A stretch of 40,810 bases of DNA from Candidatus Halobonum tyrrellensis G22 (GCF_000495475.1 NZ_ASGZ01000010.1:1-40810), one strand, 5' to 3'; positions 14,549-23,745 are shown, counted from the stretch's first letter. Made by a program: numbers and translations. The notes: a model not told the origin generated them from the sequence alone.

Positions 14549-14630
14549 TGTATCCCACTGGCGGTAGTATCGGGTTACTCTGATCCGTATTGATACTATT
14601 CGGATACCGTGCGGATACCAGATGAATACC
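14549..14630. repeat. Phased GGTAT-type boxes upstream of the beta-helix gene
   Basis: Read on the minus strand, GGTATTC (14624-14630), GGTATCCG (14612-14619) and GGTATCCG (14601-14608) recur at 11-12 base spacing, one helical turn. Near 14588-14597 lies an ATAC/GTAT inverted pair. Further related pieces (AGTATC at 14567, GTATCCC at 14550) occur toward the gene. The AT-rich composition stands out from the surrounding DNA, and this is the only gap before the secreted protein gene, so it is a candidate regulator array. Confidence 0.55.
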
Positions 14631-14652
14631 GCCCGCCCGACGACTGGGCTGA

Positions 14653-17553
14653 TCAGCCGCGCGACCGCTCCGCGTCGGTGAGGATCTCGCTAGCGTCGTC
14701 GTCGCCGCCGATTTCGTCGAGCACGCGGTCGTGGAAGTCGCGGAGCGCGGCCGACTCGTCCTCCGCGAGCACCACGTCGCTCGCCGCGAGCGTCGCCAGC
14801 CCGAACGCGCGCGGCGAGGGGGAGTCCACCTCCCGGTGGACGACGTCGATCTCGCCCGCCTGCACCGCTTCGAGCACCTCCCGGACGCCCGCGAGGTTGA
14901 GTTTGTCCTCGGCGATCTCGCGGTACGTCTCCTCCAACACGGCGAACGAGTCGCGCTCCTCGGCGAACGAGATGAGCATCTCGCTCGACACCTGCTGTTG
15001 GGCCGCGCTCTTCTCGTACCCCTTGTACCGCTTCAGGATCATCAGCGCCCGCGTCGCGTTGATCCGGAAGTAGCGCTTGAGCAGGTCGGTCCCGTCGAGC
15101 ACCGACCGGAGGTCCGCCGCCACCTCGTCCGGTTCGATGTCGCGGAGCGCGCCCGCCACGTCGGCCTTCCGGTTGAGCGGCATCGAGACGGTGAACCCGT
15201 TGTCGGCGACCGCCACCTGGACGTTGGCGTTCGTCCGCCGGGAGCACCGCCCCGCGACCAGCCGCGAGAGCCCGTCGTTGAACCGCCGACCGTACCCCGA
15301 GTGGACGTAGTAGCGCCGGCGGTACGCCTCCCTGTCCCGTTCCTCCTCGACGACGACCCGTCCGTCGGTGGCGACCGACTCCGGGCCGGCGTACCGCACC
15401 TGCCGGTCGAACATCCGCGCGACCGCGCGGACGCTGTTTTCGTCCATCGGGAAGCCGCGGAGCCACTCGCGGGCGGCGGGCAGACCGCCGCGGTCCAGCC
15501 GGTCGACCAACTCCCCCTGGAAGGCGAGTATCTCGCGACCGAGGTCGTAGCTCAGCGGCAGGCGCTCGGAGAACCACGACGGGACCGTGGGCCGAGAGGA
15601 ACTGTGGTCGACGTACACCTTCGACCCGCGGCGGTAGCGGAACTCGTAGGTGCCGCCGCCGATCTGGAACACGTCGCCCGGTTCGAGCGTGTCGAGGTAC
15701 GACTCGTCGAGGTGGCCAACCCGCTCGTCACCGCCCCGAACGTGCACCTCGCAGGTGAACGAGTCGGGAATGGTGCCGATGTTCTGCATGTAGATGACGC
15801 GCGCCAGCCGCCCCCGCTTGCCGACCAGGGGTTCGCCCACGTCGAACTCGGGGTAGTGGTGTTCGCCGTCGGGCGCGTCGTTCGTGTCGCGCCACACCTT
15901 CGCGTAGACGTTCTTCTCCTCCATCCCCGCGTAGTCGGCGGTGAGATACCGCAGCAGCGACTCCCAGTCGGCGTCGCCGTAGTTGCGGTAGGGGTACGCC
16001 GACCGGAGCGTCTCCAGCACCTCCGTCTCGCGTCTCACCCCGTTTATCGCCATCCCGTACACCTGCTGGGCGGCGACGTCCTGGGCGTTCTCCGGGACGA
16101 ACACCCGGTCGACGAACCCCTCTTCGGCCTTCTTCAGCATCACCGCACACTCGACGAGTTCGTCGCGGTCGAGCGCGATCACCCGTCCCTCGACCGTCTC
16201 GCCCAACCGGTGGCCCGCCCGCCCCACCCGCTGGAGCAGCGACGCGACCGACTTGGGCGAGCCGACCTGCACCACTAAGTCGAGGTGGGGCATGTCGATA
16301 CCGAGTTCGAGCGACGTCGAGGAGGTGACCACGTCGACGTCGCCCGCCTTGAGCGACTCCTCGACGCCCTCGCGCGCCTCCGTCGACATCGAGCCGTGGT
16401 GACAGCCCGAGTTGTCCTCGTCGTACGCGTCGAACCGGTCGCGGAGGCTCCCGAGTACGCGTTCGGCGCCCGACCGGGTGTTGGTGAACACCAGCGTGTT
16501 CTCGTGGGAGCCGACGAGTTCGTGGAGGCGGTCGTAGAAGCGGTCGGTCACCGTCTCGCGTGGCGTCCCGATCAGGTCGTCGGTCGGACACTCCAGCCGG
16601 AGGTCGAACTCGCGGACGAACCGGGTGTCGACCAGTTCGTACTCGCGGGTGACGTACTCGTAGTCGTCCGCCGCGCCGTCGCCGTCGACTCCCGTCGCGC
16701 TCGCGTCGTCGCGGGCCTCGCTCGCGTCCGCCACCGCTGTCCCGCCCGCCTCGCTCTCCCCGTCCGCGCCGTCGACCCGCCGCCGCTCGCGGCCGACGAG
16801 GAACTCCGCCATCGTCGACAGCGGCTCGACCGTCGCCGAACAGCCGATCCGGGTGGGCGACCCCTCACAGAGGCGTTCGAGCCGTTCGAGCGAGACGGCG
16901 AGGTGGGTGCCCCGCTTGTTCTCCGCGAGGCTGTGTATCTCGTCGACGACGACGTACTCGACGCTCCGGAGCTTCTCCTTGAACTTCGGCGAGTTGAGCA
17001 GGATGGCGAGCGTCTCGGGCGTCGTGTTGAGGATGTGCGGCGTCGTCTCCAGCATCCGCCGGCGCTCGGCGTCGGCTGTGTCGCCGTGTCGGATCGCCTG
17101 CCGGAGCCCGGTGTCGTGGCCGCGTTCGGCCAGCCGCTCTTGGACGCCCGCGAGCGGGTCCGCGAGGTTGCGGTTGATGTCGTTCGCGAGCGACTTCAGT
17201 GGCGAGACGTACAGACAGTAGACGGCGTTGTCGAGCCCCGCCGCCGACTCGCGCTCCCGGCGGAACAGGTCGTTGATGATCGCGGTGAACGACGCGAGCG
17301 TCTTGCCCGACCCCGTGGGGCTACAGATCAGACAGTTCTCCCCCTCGTCGATCAGCGGGATGGCCTCCCGCTGGGGCGGCGTGAAGAACCCCCCGTTGCC
17401 GGGGACGTACGCGCCGAACCGGTCGACCCACCACTCCCGCACCGCGGGTTCCAGCCGGTCGAGGGTGTCGCCGTCGGCGATGTCGACCGTCGCGGGGTCG
17501 AACTCGTACCCGTGCTCGTCGGCGCGCGCCGCGAGCAACTCCCGGCCGCTCAT
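14653..17553 (-). CDS. Lhr-type superfamily 2 ATP-dependent helicase
   Basis: The 966-residue protein matches the Lhr-core family of DNA/RNA helicases. Walker A is at residues 78-86 (CSPTGSGKT), followed by the DEIH-box VVVDEIHSLAENKRGTHLAVS, motif III GCSATVEP, the motif IV-like VFTNTRSGAERV, and the motif V-VI region SSTSLELGIDMPHLDLVVQV and LLQRVGRAGH. The long C-terminal part includes the winged-helix and Lhr-specific domains. Lhr proteins translocate 3'-5' on single strands and are linked to repair and recombination. An acidic insert at about residues 255-290 (DGADGESEAGGTAVADASEA) is lineage-specific. The ATG at 17553 gives the normal N-terminus; the frame continues upstream only as low-complexity sequence. 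Confidence 0.93.
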   Translation of the reverse strand: MSGRELLAARADEHGYEFDPATVDIADGDTLDRLEPAVREWWVDRFGAYVPGNGGFFTPPQREAIPLIDEGENCLICSPTGSGKTLASFTAIINDLFRRERESAAGLDNAVYCLYVSPLKSLANDINRNLADPLAGVQERLAERGHDTGLRQAIRHGDTADAERRRMLETTPHILNTTPETLAILLNSPKFKEKLRSVEYVVVDEIHSLAENKRGTHLAVSLERLERLCEGSPTRIGCSATVEPLSTMAEFLVGRERRRVDGADGESEAGGTAVADASEARDDASATGVDGDGAADDYEYVTREYELVDTRFVREFDLRLECPTDDLIGTPRETVTDRFYDRLHELVGSHENTLVFTNTRSGAERVLGSLRDRFDAYDEDNSGCHHGSMSTEAREGVEESLKAGDVDVVTSSTSLELGIDMPHLDLVVQVGSPKSVASLLQRVGRAGHRLGETVEGRVIALDRDELVECAVMLKKAEEGFVDRVFVPENAQDVAAQQVYGMAINGVRRETEVLETLRSAYPYRNYGDADWESLLRYLTADYAGMEEKNVYAKVWRDTNDAPDGEHHYPEFDVGEPLVGKRGRLARVIYMQNIGTIPDSFTCEVHVRGGDERVGHLDESYLDTLEPGDVFQIGGGTYEFRYRRGSKVYVDHSSSRPTVPSWFSERLPLSYDLGREILAFQGELVDRLDRGGLPAAREWLRGFPMDENSVRAVARMFDRQVRYAGPESVATDGRVVVEEERDREAYRRRYYVHSGYGRRFNDGLSRLVAGRCSRRTNANVQVAVADNGFTVSMPLNRKADVAGALRDIEPDEVAADLRSVLDGTDLLKRYFRINATRALMILKRYKGYEKSAAQQQVSSEMLISFAEERDSFAVLEETYREIAEDKLNLAGVREVLEAVQAGEIDVVHREVDSPSPRAFGLATLAASDVVLAEDESAALRDFHDRVLDEIGGDDDASEILTDAERSRG

Positions 17554-17784
17554 TGGATGTGAGACGGCCCCGAGGGGGAAGTGGGTTGCGCCCGCGTGGT
17601 GAAAGTGAACCGCCGCCTCTCGGCGCCGAACGCGCCGGGTTCGCCGCGGCGGTCGACGGGACCGAGTCGCCGTCCCGCCGAGCCGCCCCCGCCTCACCGG
17701 GGCGTCCGCGGCCCCACCTCGTCGAACCGCCAGCCACCCCACCGAGCCGCCACGCCTATCCCCGGCGCGCGCCCGCGTTCGTCC

Positions 17785-18567
17785 ATGCGCGTGACGTTCC
17801 TCGGCACCGGCGCGGCGATGCCGCTCCCCGACCGAGTCCAGACCGGCCTGCTCGTCGAGGCGGCCGCGGGCGACGACCGGCCGCTGCTCGTGGACTGCGG
17901 TTCGGGCGTCCTCCACCGCCTCGCGCAGACCGACCCCGGCTACGAGGCGGTGTCGTCGGTGCTGCTCACCCACCACCACCTCGACCACGTCTCGGACCTG
18001 CTCGCGCTGTTGAAGGCGCGGTGGCTCGCCGGCGAGGAGCACCTCGAAGTCGTCGGCCCGCGGGGCACCAAGGCGCTGCTCGACGGGCTACTCGACACCC
18101 ACGACTACCTCGACGGTCGGGTCGACCTCAGGGTGCGGGAGGTCCACGACGGCGAGTCGTTCGAGGTGGCCGGCGTCGCCGTCGAGGCGAGCGAGACCCG
18201 CCACTCGATGGACTGTCTCGCCTACCGGTTCGCCGGCACCGACGACGCGAGCGGGACCGCCGACGGCGGCGACGGCGAGTTCGTCTTCTCGGGCGACTCG
18301 GAGGCGTTCGCCGGGCTGGCGTCGTTCGCCGACGGCGCGCGGGTGCTCGCACACGACTGCTCGTTCCCCGACGACGTCGACGTGGACAGCCACCCGACGC
18401 CGAGCCAGTTGGGCGACGCGCTCGCGGGCCGCGATATCGACCGGGTGTACCTCACCCACCTCTACCCCCACACCGAAGGCCGGCACGAGGAGATGGTCGC
18501 GAGCGTCCGCGAGCGGTTCGACGGCGACGTGCGGGTCGCGCGCGACGGTCTCCGGTTCGGCGTCTGA
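17785..18567 (+). CDS. MBL-fold metallohydrolase (RNase Z-like)
   Basis: The 260-residue protein has the metallo-beta-lactamase fold. It starts MRVTFLGTGAAMPLPDRVQTGLLVE, has the metal motif THHHLDHVSD (about residues 58-67), a further histidine in ETRHSMDCLAYR, the bridging aspartate in FSGDSEAFAGL, and the C-terminal histidine in THLYPHTEGRH. The order resembles the RNase Z/arylsulfatase branch. I do not see the exosite arm of true tRNase Z, so a phosphodiesterase or other hydrolase is equally likely. The ATG at 17785 is used; upstream in-frame residues are Pro/Arg-rich. It is convergent with the IPK gene. Confidence 0.85.
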   Translation: MRVTFLGTGAAMPLPDRVQTGLLVEAAAGDDRPLLVDCGSGVLHRLAQTDPGYEAVSSVLLTHHHLDHVSDLLALLKARWLAGEEHLEVVGPRGTKALLDGLLDTHDYLDGRVDLRVREVHDGESFEVAGVAVEASETRHSMDCLAYRFAGTDDASGTADGGDGEFVFSGDSEAFAGLASFADGARVLAHDCSFPDDVDVDSHPTPSQLGDALAGRDIDRVYLTHLYPHTEGRHEEMVASVRERFDGDVRVARDGLRFGV

Positions 18568-18616
18568 GTCCGGACCGAGCGTCCGCGCTATCTCGGTAGC
18601 CGCTTCGCCTCTCGCG

Positions 18617-19348
18617 TCACTCGACCCGGGTGCCCGCGTCCGCGCCCGCGAGAAAGGCCGCGAGCGCGTCCGGGCCGAACACGTGCGCCGGCGCGTCGAG
18701 TTCGAGCAACTGTCGCACCTTCCCCGCCATCCCGCCGGTCACGTCCGTCGCGTTCGACGCGCCGAGCGCGTCGGCCACGTCGTCGAAGTCGCGTATCTCC
18801 GGGATCACCTCGCCGTCGGCGTCGAGCACGCCCGACACCGTCGAGCAGAGTCCCACCCGGTCGGCGTCGAGTCCGCGCGCGAGGTGGACCACGAGTTCGT
18901 CACCCGACAGCACCGTCACGCCCTCGCCCGCGTGGGCGACGCCGTCGCCGTGGAGGACGGGGAGAAAGCCCTCGCCGAGCATCGTCTCGACCTGTCGGGT
19001 GGGCATCGACAGCGACCCGTCGGCGTCGCGGGCGGCCGCCGACAGCGGGTGGACCGGCAGCGCGGGCGCGCCGCGGTCGTGTAGCCGCGACACCACCAGC
19101 CCGTTGAGCGTCTTCATCGCGGTGTGGACCGCCATCACCGCCGCGGGATCGTGCGTCCCCTCGGTCGTCGTGACGCCGCGTTCGTCGGCGTGGTGGTGGC
19201 CGAACGACCCGCCGCCGTGGACCAAGACGAGACCGTCGGCGTGGTCCGCCACCGCGTCCGCCGCGGCGTCGAGCGCCCGCCCGTCGAGCGTCTCCGGGCG
19301 GTCCTTCTCGGTGACGAGCGAGCCGCCGAGTTTGAGCACCGTGGTCAT
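18617..19348 (-). CDS. Isopentenyl phosphate kinase
   Basis: The 243-residue amino-acid-kinase-fold protein phosphorylates isopentenyl phosphate to IPP, the last step of the modified archaeal mevalonate pathway. Key pieces are MTTVLKLGGSLVTEKDRPET with K6, and VLVHGGGSFGHHHADE with the family catalytic histidine at H51. The nucleotide-binding segments are GEGVTVLSGDELVVHLAR and RVGLCSTVSGVL, and ATDVTGGMAGKV is near the end. Its ATG is one base after the stop of the mevalonate kinase gene, so the two enzymes are co-expressed. The ATG at 19348 excludes a few extra residues that would overlap the kinase gene. Confidence 0.94.
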   Translation of the reverse strand: MTTVLKLGGSLVTEKDRPETLDGRALDAAADAVADHADGLVLVHGGGSFGHHHADERGVTTTEGTHDPAAVMAVHTAMKTLNGLVVSRLHDRGAPALPVHPLSAAARDADGSLSMPTRQVETMLGEGFLPVLHGDGVAHAGEGVTVLSGDELVVHLARGLDADRVGLCSTVSGVLDADGEVIPEIRDFDDVADALGASNATDVTGGMAGKVRQLLELDAPAHVFGPDALAAFLAGADAGTRVE

Positions 19349-19349
19349 C

Positions 19350-20378
19350 TCAGGCCGCCTCCTCCACGCGGACGCCGTCGGTCGCGAGTTCCGCCCGGAA
19401 CGCGTCCTCACAGCCCGGCGTGAACGACAGCGCGGTCCGCGTCTCGGCCGTCGGGTCGAGCGCGACGATACAGCCGCCGCCGCCCGCGCCCGTCAGTTTC
19501 GCGCCGCGTGCGCCCGCGTCGCGGGCCGCCCACACCATCGCGTCGAGCGAGCGCGAGGAGACGCCCAGCGCCGACAGCAGGCCGTGGTCGAAGTCCATGA
19601 GTTCGCCCAACTCGTCGAGGAACGCCCCGTCGGCCCCGTCCGCGCCGGCGTCCGGGTCCGCTGCGGTCAGTAGCTCCGTCCCCTCGCGGACCACGTCGCC
19701 GATGGCGGTCACGGCGTCGGCGGCGAACCCGTAGCGGTCGCGCAGGTCGCGCACGCCGGAGACGAGTTCGCCCGTGTCGCCCGCGCCGCCGTCGTACCCC
19801 ACCACCAGCGGGAGGTCGGGCGCGTCGAGTTCGCGGCGGTCGGTCCCCTCGACCCGGACCGCCCCGCCCACCGCCGAGGTGAACGTGTCCGCGCGCGACG
19901 CCTGCCCCTCCTGCACCTCGTGTTCCGCGCGGTAGGCGCGTTCGGCGACGTCGCGGGCGTCGAGTTCGACCCCGAGCGACCGCGTCGCGGCGTCGATGGC
20001 GGCGACGGTCACCGCCGCCGACGAGCCCAGCCCCGCCCCGACGGGTATCTCCGACTCGACGGTCACGTCGAACCCCGCGTCGGGCGCGTCGGCCGCCTCG
20101 CGGGCTTGCGACACCGCGGCGTCGATGTACCCCGTCGCCGCCTCCACGAGCGGCGTCGGCACGTCCACGTCGGGCGGCCCGCCCTCCGCGCCGTCCCAGG
20201 TGACGGTGAACCCGTCTATCGAGAGGTCGGTCGCGTCCACTCGCACGCGCCCGTCGTCGCGGGGGTCGACCGTCACCCGCGCGCGCCGGTCGACGGCGCA
20301 CAGTACGGCGGGTTCGCCGTAGACGACCGCGTGCTCGCCGAGGACGTACACCTTCCCCGGCGCGCTACAACAGGTCAT
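19350..20378 (-). CDS. mvk: Mevalonate kinase
   Basis: The 342-residue GHMP kinase phosphorylates mevalonate with ATP, feeding the archaeal isoprenoid-lipid pathway. The N-terminus SAPGKVYVLGEHAVVYGEPA, the ATP loop IPVGAGLGSSAAVTVA and the C-terminal KLTGAGGGGCIVALDP are the three GHMP motifs in order. The catalytic lysine/aspartate region fits GQASRADTFTSAVGG. I use the ATG at 20378. A GGAGGT lies directly against this ATG with no spacer, so it cannot act as a normal Shine-Dalgarno for it. An in-frame ATG at 20402 would add eight residues (MSPLGVGG) and is the alternative start. Confidence 0.94.
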   Translation of the reverse strand: MTCCSAPGKVYVLGEHAVVYGEPAVLCAVDRRARVTVDPRDDGRVRVDATDLSIDGFTVTWDGAEGGPPDVDVPTPLVEAATGYIDAAVSQAREAADAPDAGFDVTVESEIPVGAGLGSSAAVTVAAIDAATRSLGVELDARDVAERAYRAEHEVQEGQASRADTFTSAVGGAVRVEGTDRRELDAPDLPLVVGYDGGAGDTGELVSGVRDLRDRYGFAADAVTAIGDVVREGTELLTAADPDAGADGADGAFLDELGELMDFDHGLLSALGVSSRSLDAMVWAARDAGARGAKLTGAGGGGCIVALDPTAETRTALSFTPGCEDAFRAELATDGVRVEEAA

Positions 20379-20753
20379 ACCTCCTACTCCGAGCGGGGAC
20401 ATACAGGCGTTCCGACTCGCCCGCCGGCGGCCCCCTCGCCCGCCGAACGGTCGGCGCTCGCCGGCCCCGCGGCCGCCGGGTCGGCCCGCGACACCGGCGG
20501 TGCTTTTTTGTACGGATGGTCCTCCGACCCGACCGTGGTGCACCGCCGACCGCCTCGCGGGCGCCGGCCACGCATCACTCCCATCGCGGGCGTCCGAGCA
20601 CGGGAGAGAGGCGCACGCCGTCGCGCGGCCGCTCGGAGCCCGAGAGTCGAACCGCGCCGCGCGACTCGCCGGGCCGGCGGGCCGGAACGCCACGTGACCA
20701 CGGGCGTTTGCCTGGCGCCCCCTCGCATCGTGGCCCCGCCGCCCGGCGTTCCC

Positions 20754-20773
20754 CGACGGGAGCGCTCCCGTCG
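20754..20773. repeat. Perfect 20-bp palindrome
   Basis: The sequence from CGACGGGAGC to GCTCCCGTCG is fully self-complementary with no spacer. It sits about 115 bases after the S2 stop and 375 before the mvk start. It could be a dimeric-protein site or an extruding hairpin; no adjacent T run makes it a bacterial-type terminator. Confidence 0.8.
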
Positions 20774-20859
20774 CGGGAGTTCCGACCGCCGAACCGCACT
20801 CGCGAGCGGCGCCCCCGCCGGCGGCGCCGCCGCTGGTGGGAGTGTGGTGGCCGAGTGTC

Positions 20860-20876
20860 GAAAGGAAACGAAACGT
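20860..20876 (-). terminator. T-rich tract after the S2 gene
   Basis: The transcript would read CGUUUCGUUUCCUUUC starting about 11 bases after the S2 stop. Archaeal polymerase often ends at U-rich stretches, so this is a likely end of the ribosomal/enolase operon. Confidence 0.4.
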
Positions 20877-20886
20877 CGCGACCCGG

Positions 20887-21756
20887 TTAGAGGTCCGCCT
20901 CGAACTCGTCGAGGGCGTAGTCGGGTTCGGCGCCGCGGCGGTCGAGCGTCTCGTTGGCGAGCAGCCAGTAGACGACCGACAGCGCGCGGCGACCCTTGTT
21001 GTTCGTCGGGATGACCAGGTCGACGTTCGACAGCTGGTTGTTCGAGTCACACATCGCGATGACCGGGATGCCGACCGTGATGGCCTCCTTGACCGCCTGG
21101 GCGTCGCCGATGGGGTCGGTGACGACCACGACGTCCGGTTCGATGTAGCCCGCGTACTCGGGGTTCGTCAGCGTACCCGGGATGAACCGCCCCGTCCGGG
21201 CGCGCGCGCCGATGGCCTCCGCGAACTTCTCGGCGGGGAACCGGCCGTACTGCCGCGAGGAGGTGACGAGCACCTGCTCGGGGTCGTACCCCGACAGGAA
21301 GTTCGCCGCCGTCCGGATCCGGCCGTCCGTCTGGCTCACGTCGAGCACGTACAGGCCGTCGTCGCGGACGCGGTGGATGAACCGCTCCATGTCCTTCGTC
21401 TTCTGCTGGGTCCCGATGTGAACCCCGGCGGAGAGGTAGTCCTCGACGGGAATGAGGAGGTCGGCCTCCTCGTCGGGCATGACGTCCTCGTCGAAGCGGG
21501 GACCAGCGTCCTCCTCCTCGTCGTCCGCTTCGCCGGCGTCGACGTCGGCCGCGGGGTCGTCGTCCGCCGTGCCGGTGCCCGTCTCGGGTTCGGGGTCGGC
21601 GTCGGCCTCCTCGGCGGCGTCCGTCTCCGCCTCGGTCTCCTCGGTCTGTTCCTCCTCGTCGGTTTCGGGCGCCTCCTCGGCCGCCGCGGGGGTCTCCTCC
21701 TCGGTGACCTCCTCGTCGGCCTGCGCCTCTTCGTTGTCGTTCTCGCTTTCGCTCAT
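20887..21756 (-). CDS. rps2: 30S ribosomal protein S2 (uS2)
   Basis: The 289-residue protein has its conserved core from about residue 100: [85 protein letters not shown] and [20 protein letters not shown]. It helps bind S1-like elements and mRNA on the 30S platform. Residues 1-95 are a very acidic, low-complexity extension that is long even for a haloarchaeon. The ATG at 21756 overlaps the stop of the enolase gene (ATGA), implying coupling. It is the last gene of the long minus-strand operon. Confidence 0.96.
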   Translation of the reverse strand: MSESENDNEEAQADEEVTEEETPAAAEEAPETDEEEQTEETEAETDAAEEADADPEPETGTGTADDDPAADVDAGEADDEEEDAGPRFDEDVMPDEEADLLIPVEDYLSAGVHIGTQQKTKDMERFIHRVRDDGLYVLDVSQTDGRIRTAANFLSGYDPEQVLVTSSRQYGRFPAEKFAEAIGARARTGRFIPGTLTNPEYAGYIEPDVVVVTDPIGDAQAVKEAITVGIPVIAMCDSNNQLSNVDLVIPTNNKGRRALSVVYWLLANETLDRRGAEPDYALDEFEADL

Positions 21757-22964
21757 ACGGCTTCCTCCGCGATGCGGATGAGTTCGTTCAGCTTGGCGGT
21801 GCGCTCGCCGCCGACGGTGCCCGTCTTGATGAACGGCGCCGCGGTGGCGACGGCGAGGTGTGCGATGGTGGTGTCTTCGGTCTCGCCCGAGCGGTGGGAG
21901 ACCACCGCGTCCAGCCCGTTGCGGTGGGCGAGTTCGACCGCGTCGAACGCGTCCGTCAGCGTCCCGATCTGGTTGGGCTTGATCAGGATGCTGTTGGCCG
22001 CGCCCTCCTCGATGCCGCGTTCGAGCCGCTCGACGTTGGTGACGAACAGGTCGTCGCCGCAGACGAGCGTCCGGTCGCCGACGCGGTCGGTCAACTCGGC
22101 GAACGAGTCGTACGCGTCCTCGTCGAACGGGTCCTCGACGTACGCGAGGTCGTACTCGGTCACCAGTTCCTCGACGTAGTCGACCTGCTCGTCGGGCGTC
22201 CGCTCGTCGTCGCCGTAGCGGTACACCTCGTCGTCGGCGTCCCACAGTTCGGCGGCGGCGACGTCGAGTCCGAACCGCACCTCGAACCCGAGGTCGTCCT
22301 CGACGCGGTCGGTGGCCTCCTCGACCACCTCGAACGCCTCCGCGTCGTCGATGGGGGGCGCCCACGCGCCCTCGTCGCCCTTCGCGGCCGCGACGCCGCG
22401 CTCGTCGAGCACGTCGCCGACCGCCGCGTGGACCGCGGCGTTCGCGAAGACGGCCTCCGAGACCGACGGCGCGCCGACGGGCGCGGAGAGGAACTCCTGG
22501 ATGTGAGTCGCCTCCTTGGCGTGTTCGCCGCCGCCGACGACGTTGCCCAGCGGCGTCGGGAACGCGTGGGTGGCGTCGCGGAACGTGCCGCCGAGGTGCT
22601 GGAACAGCGGCACGCCCAACACGTCGGCGGCCGCCTTCGAGGCGGCCATGCTGATGGCGACCGCGCTGTTGGCGCCGACCTCAGAGAAGTCGTCCGTGCC
22701 GTCGGCGGCGCGGAGCGCGGCGTCGACGTCGCGCTGGTTGCCCGCGTACACCTCGCCGACGAGGCGGGGAACCGCGTGCTGGCGGGCGGAGGCGATCGAC
22801 TCCCGCGGCGGGAGTTCGATCGCCTCGTACTCGCCGGTGCTCGCGCCCGAGGGGGCGGCCGCGCGGCCGAACCCGCCCGACTCCGTGAGCACGTCCGCTT
22901 CGACGGTCGCGTTCCCGCGCGAGTCGAGCACGCGCCGGAGCGACACCGACTCGATCAGGGTCAC
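21753..22964 (-). CDS. eno: Enolase
   Basis: The 403-residue glycolytic enzyme interconverts 2-phosphoglycerate and phosphoenolpyruvate with Mg2+. Family marks are the N-terminal [12 protein letters not shown], the flexible loop [11 protein letters not shown], the metal aspartate/glutamate run in [13 protein letters not shown] and [11 protein letters not shown], and the catalytic lysine in [33 protein letters not shown] closes the active site. The start is a GTG overlapping the rpoK stop (GTGA). Placement between RNA polymerase and ribosomal genes is a known archaeal arrangement, tying central metabolism to growth. Confidence 0.97.
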   Translation of the reverse strand: MTLIESVSLRRVLDSRGNATVEADVLTESGGFGRAAAPSGASTGEYEAIELPPRESIASARQHAVPRLVGEVYAGNQRDVDAALRAADGTDDFSEVGANSAVAISMAASKAAADVLGVPLFQHLGGTFRDATHAFPTPLGNVVGGGEHAKEATHIQEFLSAPVGAPSVSEAVFANAAVHAAVGDVLDERGVAAAKGDEGAWAPPIDDAEAFEVVEEATDRVEDDLGFEVRFGLDVAAAELWDADDEVYRYGDDERTPDEQVDYVEELVTEYDLAYVEDPFDEDAYDSFAELTDRVGDRTLVCGDDLFVTNVERLERGIEEGAANSILIKPNQIGTLTDAFDAVELAHRNGLDAVVSHRSGETEDTTIAHLAVATAAPFIKTGTVGGERTAKLNELIRIAEEAV

Positions 22965-23143
22965 CGCTCCATCCCCCGGCGCACCGTGAACGGGAGCACG
23001 CCCGCGTCGTACTCCTGGGCCGCGATCAGGATCGGTTCCGACTGGTCGGTGTCGACCAGCACGGGCGCGCCGTACGCGAGTTGGAGCGCGCGCGCGCCGA
23101 GGATGCGGGCCTTCTCGTAGCGGTTGTACTGTTGACTGCTCAT
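22961..23143 (-). CDS. rpoK: DNA-directed RNA polymerase subunit K (Rpb6/omega)
   Basis: The 60-residue subunit stabilises the assembled polymerase. It contains [20 protein letters not shown], the core helix-turn of the RpoK/omega family, then [20 protein letters not shown]. Its usual length is under 100 residues, and archaeal forms are this short. The ATG at 23143 overlaps the stop of rpoN by four bases. Longer upstream reading of the same frame would run antisense to good sense in rpoN and is rejected. Confidence 0.95.
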   Translation of the reverse strand: MSSQQYNRYEKARILGARALQLAYGAPVLVDTDQSEPILIAAQEYDAGVLPFTVRRGMER

Positions 23144-23334
23144 TGGTAGGGGGAGACCACGTCGACGAGGTCGGTGTGACTCACCATCATCCGCCGGCAG
23201 CAGTGGCGGTCGACACCCAGTTCGTCGAGCACCTTCGCGGGGTCCTCGTCGCCCTCCTTCGCGCGGGCTTTGAACTCCTCCCAGTGCTCGCCGATGACGG
23301 TGCCGCAGGTGAAACACCGGACGGGTATCATCAT
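23140..23334 (-). CDS. rpoN: DNA-directed RNA polymerase subunit N (Rpb10)
   Basis: The 64-residue zinc-binding subunit is marked by CFTCG near the N-terminus (C7-C10) and CCRRMM in the middle (the CC pair), giving the atypical CX2C...CC zinc site of Rpb10. It helps assemble the RpoD/RpoL platform. Two adjacent ATGs exist at the start (MM); I give the longer one. It overlaps rpoK by four bases and follows S9 closely. Confidence 0.96.
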   Translation of the reverse strand: MMIPVRCFTCGTVIGEHWEEFKARAKEGDEDPAKVLDELGVDRHCCRRMMVSHTDLVDVVSPYQ

Positions 23335-23346
23335 GCGTGGATCACC

Positions 23347-23745
23347 TCAGCGGTACGACTTCTGGTAGCGGGCGCGCGCGCCGGGCCCGCCCCACTTCTT
23401 GGGTTCGGACTGGCGGGAGTCGTTGACCAGCAGCGACCGGTCGAACTCCATGAACGCGTCGCGCAGTTCCGCGTCGTTGAGATGCTGGACCAGCCCGCGG
23501 GCGATGGCCGTCCGCACCGCGTCGGCCTGTCCCGAGTAGCCGCCGCCGTTGACGGTCACTTCGATGTCGACCTGCGACCGGAGGTCCTCGCCGGCGATGC
23601 GGAACGGTTCGAGCATCTTGAGGCGGGCCTGCTCCGGTTCGGCGAGTTCGACGGGCTGGGAGTCGATACGCACGCGCCCCTCGCCCTCGCGGACGGTCGC
23701 GCGGGCGACGGCGGTCTTCTTCTTTCCGGACGTGTTCGTTACCAT
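23347..23745 (-). CDS. rps9: 30S ribosomal protein S9 (uS9)
   Basis: The 132-residue protein has the S9 core [51 protein letters not shown] and the basic C-terminal tail [14 protein letters not shown], which reaches the P-site tRNA. It overlaps L13 by seven bases and is followed 12 bases later by rpoN, in the conserved L18e-L13-S9-RpoN-RpoK order. Confidence 0.97.
   Translation of the reverse strand: MVTNTSGKKKTAVARATVREGEGRVRIDSQPVELAEPEQARLKMLEPFRIAGEDLRSQVDIEVTVNGGGYSGQADAVRTAIARGLVQHLNDAELRDAFMEFDRSLLVNDSRQSEPKKWGGPGARARYQKSYR

Larger units (their letters stand above)
20379..20886. other. Intergenic gap with a 20-bp palindrome and no convincing gene
   Basis: This gap lies between the end of the S2 gene and the start of mevalonate kinase, both on the minus strand. 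It holds a T-rich tract just after S2, a perfect palindrome at 20754-20773, and an A6 run on the minus strand (about 20508-20514) that could be part of a promoter for mvk with a leader of roughly 100 bases. Open frames here are Arg/Pro-rich and look spurious. Confidence 0.5.

Noticed and set aside
20384-20890. Arg-rich frames on both strands of the S2-mvk gap
   Set aside because: Composition is that of unselected high-GC sequence; no promoter, ribosome site or motif supports them.
19350-21050. 566-residue extended mevalonate kinase
   Set aside because: The extra N-terminal ~224 residues are low-complexity and run through the intergenic gap and into antisense S2; the GHMP motif begins right after the ATG at 20378.
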